Made by a program: the position numbers and the translations under genes. This document shows positions 61,488 to 64,000 of a stretch of DNA of 64,000 nucleotides, piece after piece; within the stretch, counting starts at the first letter, position 1, and each line of letters starts with the position of its first letter. The DNA is from Actinomyces sp. ph3 (GTDB taxonomy: Bacteria > Actinomycetota > Actinomycetes > Actinomycetales > Actinomycetaceae): positions 119,693 to 183,692 of the forward strand of contig NZ_CAGY01000007.1 of the NCBI RefSeq assembly GCF_000308055.1, written 5' to 3'. A model generated the notes under the pieces. The model saw only the letters and a program-made list of their open reading frames with translations, had not been told where the DNA came from and did not search any database.

Positions 61488-62486
61488 CTAGAAAACAAGA
61501 ACTGTTGCGAAACGATTGTCAATAATCTTGAGAAGTCCAAGTACTTCCCCATCACCCCGACAGGCAGCAATCGGCCCAAACTCACCGCGCTGAGCTCCCG
61601 GGAAATGCTCCTCAACGAAACGAAGGACCTCGCCCGCTTCGCGACGCGGAGCTTGCCCGTGCGAGAAGGCACCGGCCTCGGCCTCGGAAAGAAGAAGGCA
61701 AGGGAACATCTCCCGTGCGGCTTCGCTCAGGGAGGTCAGCGGAAGAGGAGTCTCTCCCCCACTCTGCTCGGCGGCCTCGTCCAAGGACTGCAAGGTATGG
61801 GCGCAGTCAATTGAGAACTCGCCAACTCGAGTGCGGCGTAACGAAATCAAATGAGCACCACAGCCCAATGCATTTCCAAGATCGCGCGCAAGGGCACGGA
61901 TATAGGTTCCCGCCGAGCACTCGACGATCAGATTGAGGTCAACACAATTGACGTGAGCGCTCTTGCCCTCCAAAGCGTATTCCACCCGGTGAGAGCGAGG
62001 CTGCCCTTGCGTTTCCAGTAGGGAAATTTCTACTTCGCGAGGCTCAAGTTTCACGTCTTCACCAGCACGGACCCTTGCGTAGGCGCGTTTTCCATTGACC
62101 TTGATCGCGCTCACTGCAGAGGGAACCTGAGAAATAGTTCCGCGGAAATGCGAAAGTACCGCTTCAATTTCCTCATTGTCGAGGCCGTCGCAGCCTTTGG
62201 CCGAAGTCACTTCGCCTTCTGCGTCTTCGGTTGTCGTTTCGACACCAAAACGCACCTGCGCTTCATAACGTTTGGAATGATCAGTAATCCACGTGAGCAG
62301 ACGTGTTGCTTTGTTGATTCCAAGGACAAGCACTCCCGTAGCCATTGGATCCAACGTGCCCGCGTGACCAACTCGGCGCGTATGAGCTAAACGCCGGGTA
62401 CGCGAAACGACGTCGTGGCTGGTAATCCCTTGGGGTTTATCGACAATCAGCAGCCCCGAAACAGCATCAGTGGAGGCAGCAGACAT
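61488..62486 (-). CDS. truB: tRNA pseudouridine(55) synthase TruB
   Basis: Converts U55 in the T-loop of tRNA to pseudouridine. The start LLIVDKPQGITSHDVV and the catalytic motif GHAGTLDPMATGVL (Asp nucleophile) are diagnostic; SAGTYIRALARDLG follows, with an actinobacterial C-terminal extension. 332 residues. The start overlaps the rbfA stop by one base (TAATG). Confidence 0.97.
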   Translation of the reverse strand: MSAASTDAVSGLLIVDKPQGITSHDVVSRTRRLAHTRRVGHAGTLDPMATGVLVLGINKATRLLTWITDHSKRYEAQVRFGVETTTEDAEGEVTSAKGCDGLDNEEIEAVLSHFRGTISQVPSAVSAIKVNGKRAYARVRAGEDVKLEPREVEISLLETQGQPRSHRVEYALEGKSAHVNCVDLNLIVECSAGTYIRALARDLGNALGCGAHLISLRRTRVGEFSIDCAHTLQSLDEAAEQSGGETPLPLTSLSEAAREMFPCLLLSEAEAGAFSHGQAPRREAGEVLRFVEEHFPGAQRGEFGPIAACRGDGEVLGLLKIIDNRFATVLVF

Positions 62487-62929
62487 TAACGTTCGTCCTG
62501 CTCTTCTTCCTCTTCAGGCTTGCGATAAGGGTCTGCTTCACCCGCGTACTGCGCACCTTCTGCCTGGCGAGCAACCTCTTCATCATGAGCCCGCGCGGAT
62601 GCAAGCGCGCTCTCTAGGGAAGCAACCGTTTCGGGAAGAGCATCGGGGATGAACTCGATACTTGGGGTGAGGCGAATTCCCAGCGCTTTACCAACCTCAC
62701 TGCGAATCAAACCCTTTGCAGATTCGAAAGCACGAGCCGTCGCAGCGCGTTCTTCTTCGCCGCCAAGGACCGTGTAGAAAATCGAGGCATGTTGGAGGTC
62801 ACCAGTCACCCGAACATCGGTAATGGTGACGAAGCCAAGACGCGGATCTTTGATGCGTCGCCCCAAAAGGGAAGCAACCGTCTCTTGGATGCGATCTTGT
62901 ACTTTACGAACTCGTGCTTCATCAGCCAT
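62486..62929 (-). CDS. rbfA: Ribosome-binding factor A
   Basis: Cold-shock factor that helps mature the 16S 5' end. The KH-like domain spans [26 protein letters not shown] through [11 protein letters not shown]. The C-terminal tail is acidic and Glu-rich. 147 residues. infB and nusA, which usually precede it, are not upstream here; a nitroreductase gene is. Confidence 0.95.
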   Translation of the reverse strand: MADEARVRKVQDRIQETVASLLGRRIKDPRLGFVTITDVRVTGDLQHASIFYTVLGGEEERAATARAFESAKGLIRSEVGKALGIRLTPSIEFIPDALPETVASLESALASARAHDEEVARQAEGAQYAGEADPYRKPEEEEEQDER

Positions 62930-62947
62930 GGCGTCCTCCTTATGGGA

Positions 62948-63595
62948 TCAGGCGTTAACCTGCGGTTCGCGAAACACCTCATCGTACCCCACCCGAGGCC
63001 CGCGTTCCTGGTAAGCATCAGTACCTGGATGGCCCACGTTAATGACCAAGATTGGCTCAATATCCTCACCAGGGAAGAAATAGTCATGAAGAAGTTGCGC
63101 GTCATCCGGATTCATAGGCCCAGTTTCCAAGCCTTGCGCGCGGAGGGCCAAAATCAGATAGGCAACTTGAATCGTGGCTGATGTATGGGCCATAACCGTG
63201 CGCATCTTGTCATTATCCGCAAGCAGCTTTTCATAGCGCTCCCCACGAGGGTGAAGCGACGGAAGGTCATGATGGAAATCCATTTTGGCGCCGCACACCA
63301 ATACCAAAGGTGCGCCTTCAGCCTGCTCCCTGTTACCCCGGGGAAGAGCGTCCAGCAGATGTCGTTTGGCTGCTCCGCTCCGAACAATTGCAACGCGCAG
63401 TGGCTGGCCATTCACTCCAGTCGGTGCCCACTTTGCCAAATCGTAAGCGGCATGAACTTCTTCGTCCGTAACAGGTTCTTCGGTAAAGGTATATGCGGTG
63501 TGGGCGTCAGTGAAAAGCCTGGCAAGGAGCTCGTGCGCGTTCATCGCTTCAAGAAGTTGCGATTCAGGAATTAAGGATTGCGAAACTTCAGTCAT
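62948..63595 (-). CDS. Nitroreductase family protein, RutE/HadB-like
   Basis: 215-residue FMN-dependent oxidoreductase. AYDLAKWAPTGVNGQPLRVAIVR, AYLILALRAQGLETGPM and LVINVGHPG resemble the RutE group (malonic semialdehyde reductase-like). The true substrate is unknown. It lies 18 bp upstream of rbfA and is likely co-transcribed with it. Confidence 0.87.
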   Translation of the reverse strand: MTEVSQSLIPESQLLEAMNAHELLARLFTDAHTAYTFTEEPVTDEEVHAAYDLAKWAPTGVNGQPLRVAIVRSGAAKRHLLDALPRGNREQAEGAPLVLVCGAKMDFHHDLPSLHPRGERYEKLLADNDKMRTVMAHTSATIQVAYLILALRAQGLETGPMNPDDAQLLHDYFFPGEDIEPILVINVGHPGTDAYQERGPRVGYDEVFREPQVNA

Positions 63596-63692
63596 GCCCC
63601 GACTTTATCGCTGAAGTAGAAAGGCTGCTGAGACAGCGGGCGATTGGTGCGTGGCCGGGCCTCGAGCGGCTGTTTTGAGGCGTCGTGTAAAG

Positions 63693-63740
63693 AAAGCGGC
63701 AGCCCCGAGGCTGTTTTACAGGTCTCGGGGCTGCCGCTTT
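63693..63740 (-). terminator. rRNA operon terminator
   Basis: Arms 63693-63709 and 63724-63740 form a perfect 17-bp stem with a 14-nt loop. On the minus strand it is followed by CTTT, with more T in the arm end. It lies 16 bp after the 5S rRNA. Confidence 0.88.
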
Positions 63741-63756
63741 ATTTGTGAGGATTGTT

Positions 63757-63873
63757 GTGGCGGTGTCCTACTCTCCCACACCCTCCCAGGTGCAGTACCA
63801 TCGGCGCTTGCGGGCTTAGCTTCCAGGTTCGGAATGGAGGCTGGGCGTTTCCCCGCGGCTATGACCACCACAA
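63757..63873 (-). rRNA. rrf: 5S ribosomal RNA
   Basis: On the minus strand the sequence runs from GTGGTGGTCATAGC through CCATTCCGAACCTGGAAGCTAAG to GAGAGTAGGACACCGCCAC. The 5' and 3' ends pair as in all 5S rRNAs. Length is about 117 nt; ends may be off by one or two. Confidence 0.95.
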
Positions 63874-64000
63874 GATGGTTCAACCAGTATTCACTTAAGT
63901 CCCCCGTTGTTGTTTTGGGGGTTGTGTTGGTTGTGATCCGTATAGTGGTTTGACGAGCACTCTCACAGTGTCTGTCAACCAGTGTGGTTGATATGTGTTT
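63874..64000 (-). other. 23S-5S rRNA spacer, open at the window edge
   Basis: The sequence beyond the 5S gene is AT-richer, with a GGGG/CCCC hairpin (near 63901-63920), and shows no recognisable 23S 3' end before position 64000. It is taken as the internal transcribed spacer. Confidence 0.6.

Noticed and set aside
63651..63953. 100-codon plus-strand frame at the right end
   Set aside because: It runs through the rRNA terminator and the 5S rRNA gene.
1..64000. Search by eye for CRISPR arrays, insertion sequences, phage genes and tRNA genes
   Set aside because: No array of equal-length repeats, transposase, integrase or tRNA cloverleaf was noticed. A dedicated tRNA and repeat search would be needed to exclude small ones.

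Overview
The window is a gene-dense piece of an actinobacterial chromosome of moderate GC content. Almost every gene lies on the minus strand. The gene set and order (an mraZ-to-ftsZ dcw cluster; lexA/LysM/nrdR; clgR-DUF3046-recA-recX; ftsK-pgsA; truB-ribF-rpsO-pnp; HelD; PAC2; DUF3040) are typical of Actinomycetota. Actinobacterial SOS boxes sit at lexA and recA. murE is missing from the dcw cluster, and no dap gene is present at positions where many actinobacteria carry them. This fits the Actinomycetaceae, whose peptidoglycan uses L-Lys or L-Orn instead of diaminopimelate; that family placement is inference.

Layout. 1-12,682: dcw cluster read right to left, mraZ-rsmH-ftsL-ftsI-murF-mraY-murD-ftsW-murG-murC-ftsQ and the first codons of ftsZ, nearly all joined by 4-bp start/stop overlaps. 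13,016-19,056: DUF3040, DNA polymerase IV, a spermidine-synthase-like protein, a PAC2 protein and the RNA polymerase recycling factor HelD. 19,147-26,444: nrdR, an SOS-type LysM protein, lexA, L-lactate dehydrogenase, a DinG helicase, hflX and an RsmC-like methyltransferase. 26,546-28,403: a lipoprotein and a subtilisin-fold protein that has lost most of its catalytic residues. 28,470-34,050: miaA, miaB, cinA, recX, recA, DUF3046, clgR. 34,154-42,817: pgsA, ftsK, a PfkB kinase, RNase J, a GNAT protein, an M16 peptidase and a membrane protein.

42,986-57,026 is the accessory part. It starts with a short LacI-like protein, then a fixABCX electron-transfer operon, a divergent TetR regulator, and an eight-gene operon: MFS transporter, alpha/beta hydrolase, CaiA, CaiB, CaiC, MaoC-type hydratase, second MFS transporter, metallo-beta-lactamase-fold hydrolase. 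CaiA, CaiB and CaiC resemble the enterobacterial carnitine enzymes along their whole length. There is no CaiD, CaiE, CaiT or CaiF. A MaoC-type (R-specific) hydratase seems to take the place of CaiD, and MFS carriers that of CaiT. The block lies between pnp and the M16 peptidase gene, which are neighbours in many actinobacteria, so it looks like an insertion. The likely overall role is CoA activation, hydration/dehydration and anaerobic reduction of L-carnitine, crotonobetaine or a related acid, with electrons supplied through FixABCX. This is the best candidate for an undescribed variant system.

57,457-64,000: pnp, rpsO with a structured leader, ribF, truB, rbfA, a RutE/HadB-like nitroreductase, then the end of an rRNA operon (terminator, 5S rRNA, start of the 23S-5S spacer). 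No tRNA gene, insertion sequence, phage gene or CRISPR array was seen. Convergent genes are often separated by long perfect hairpins.
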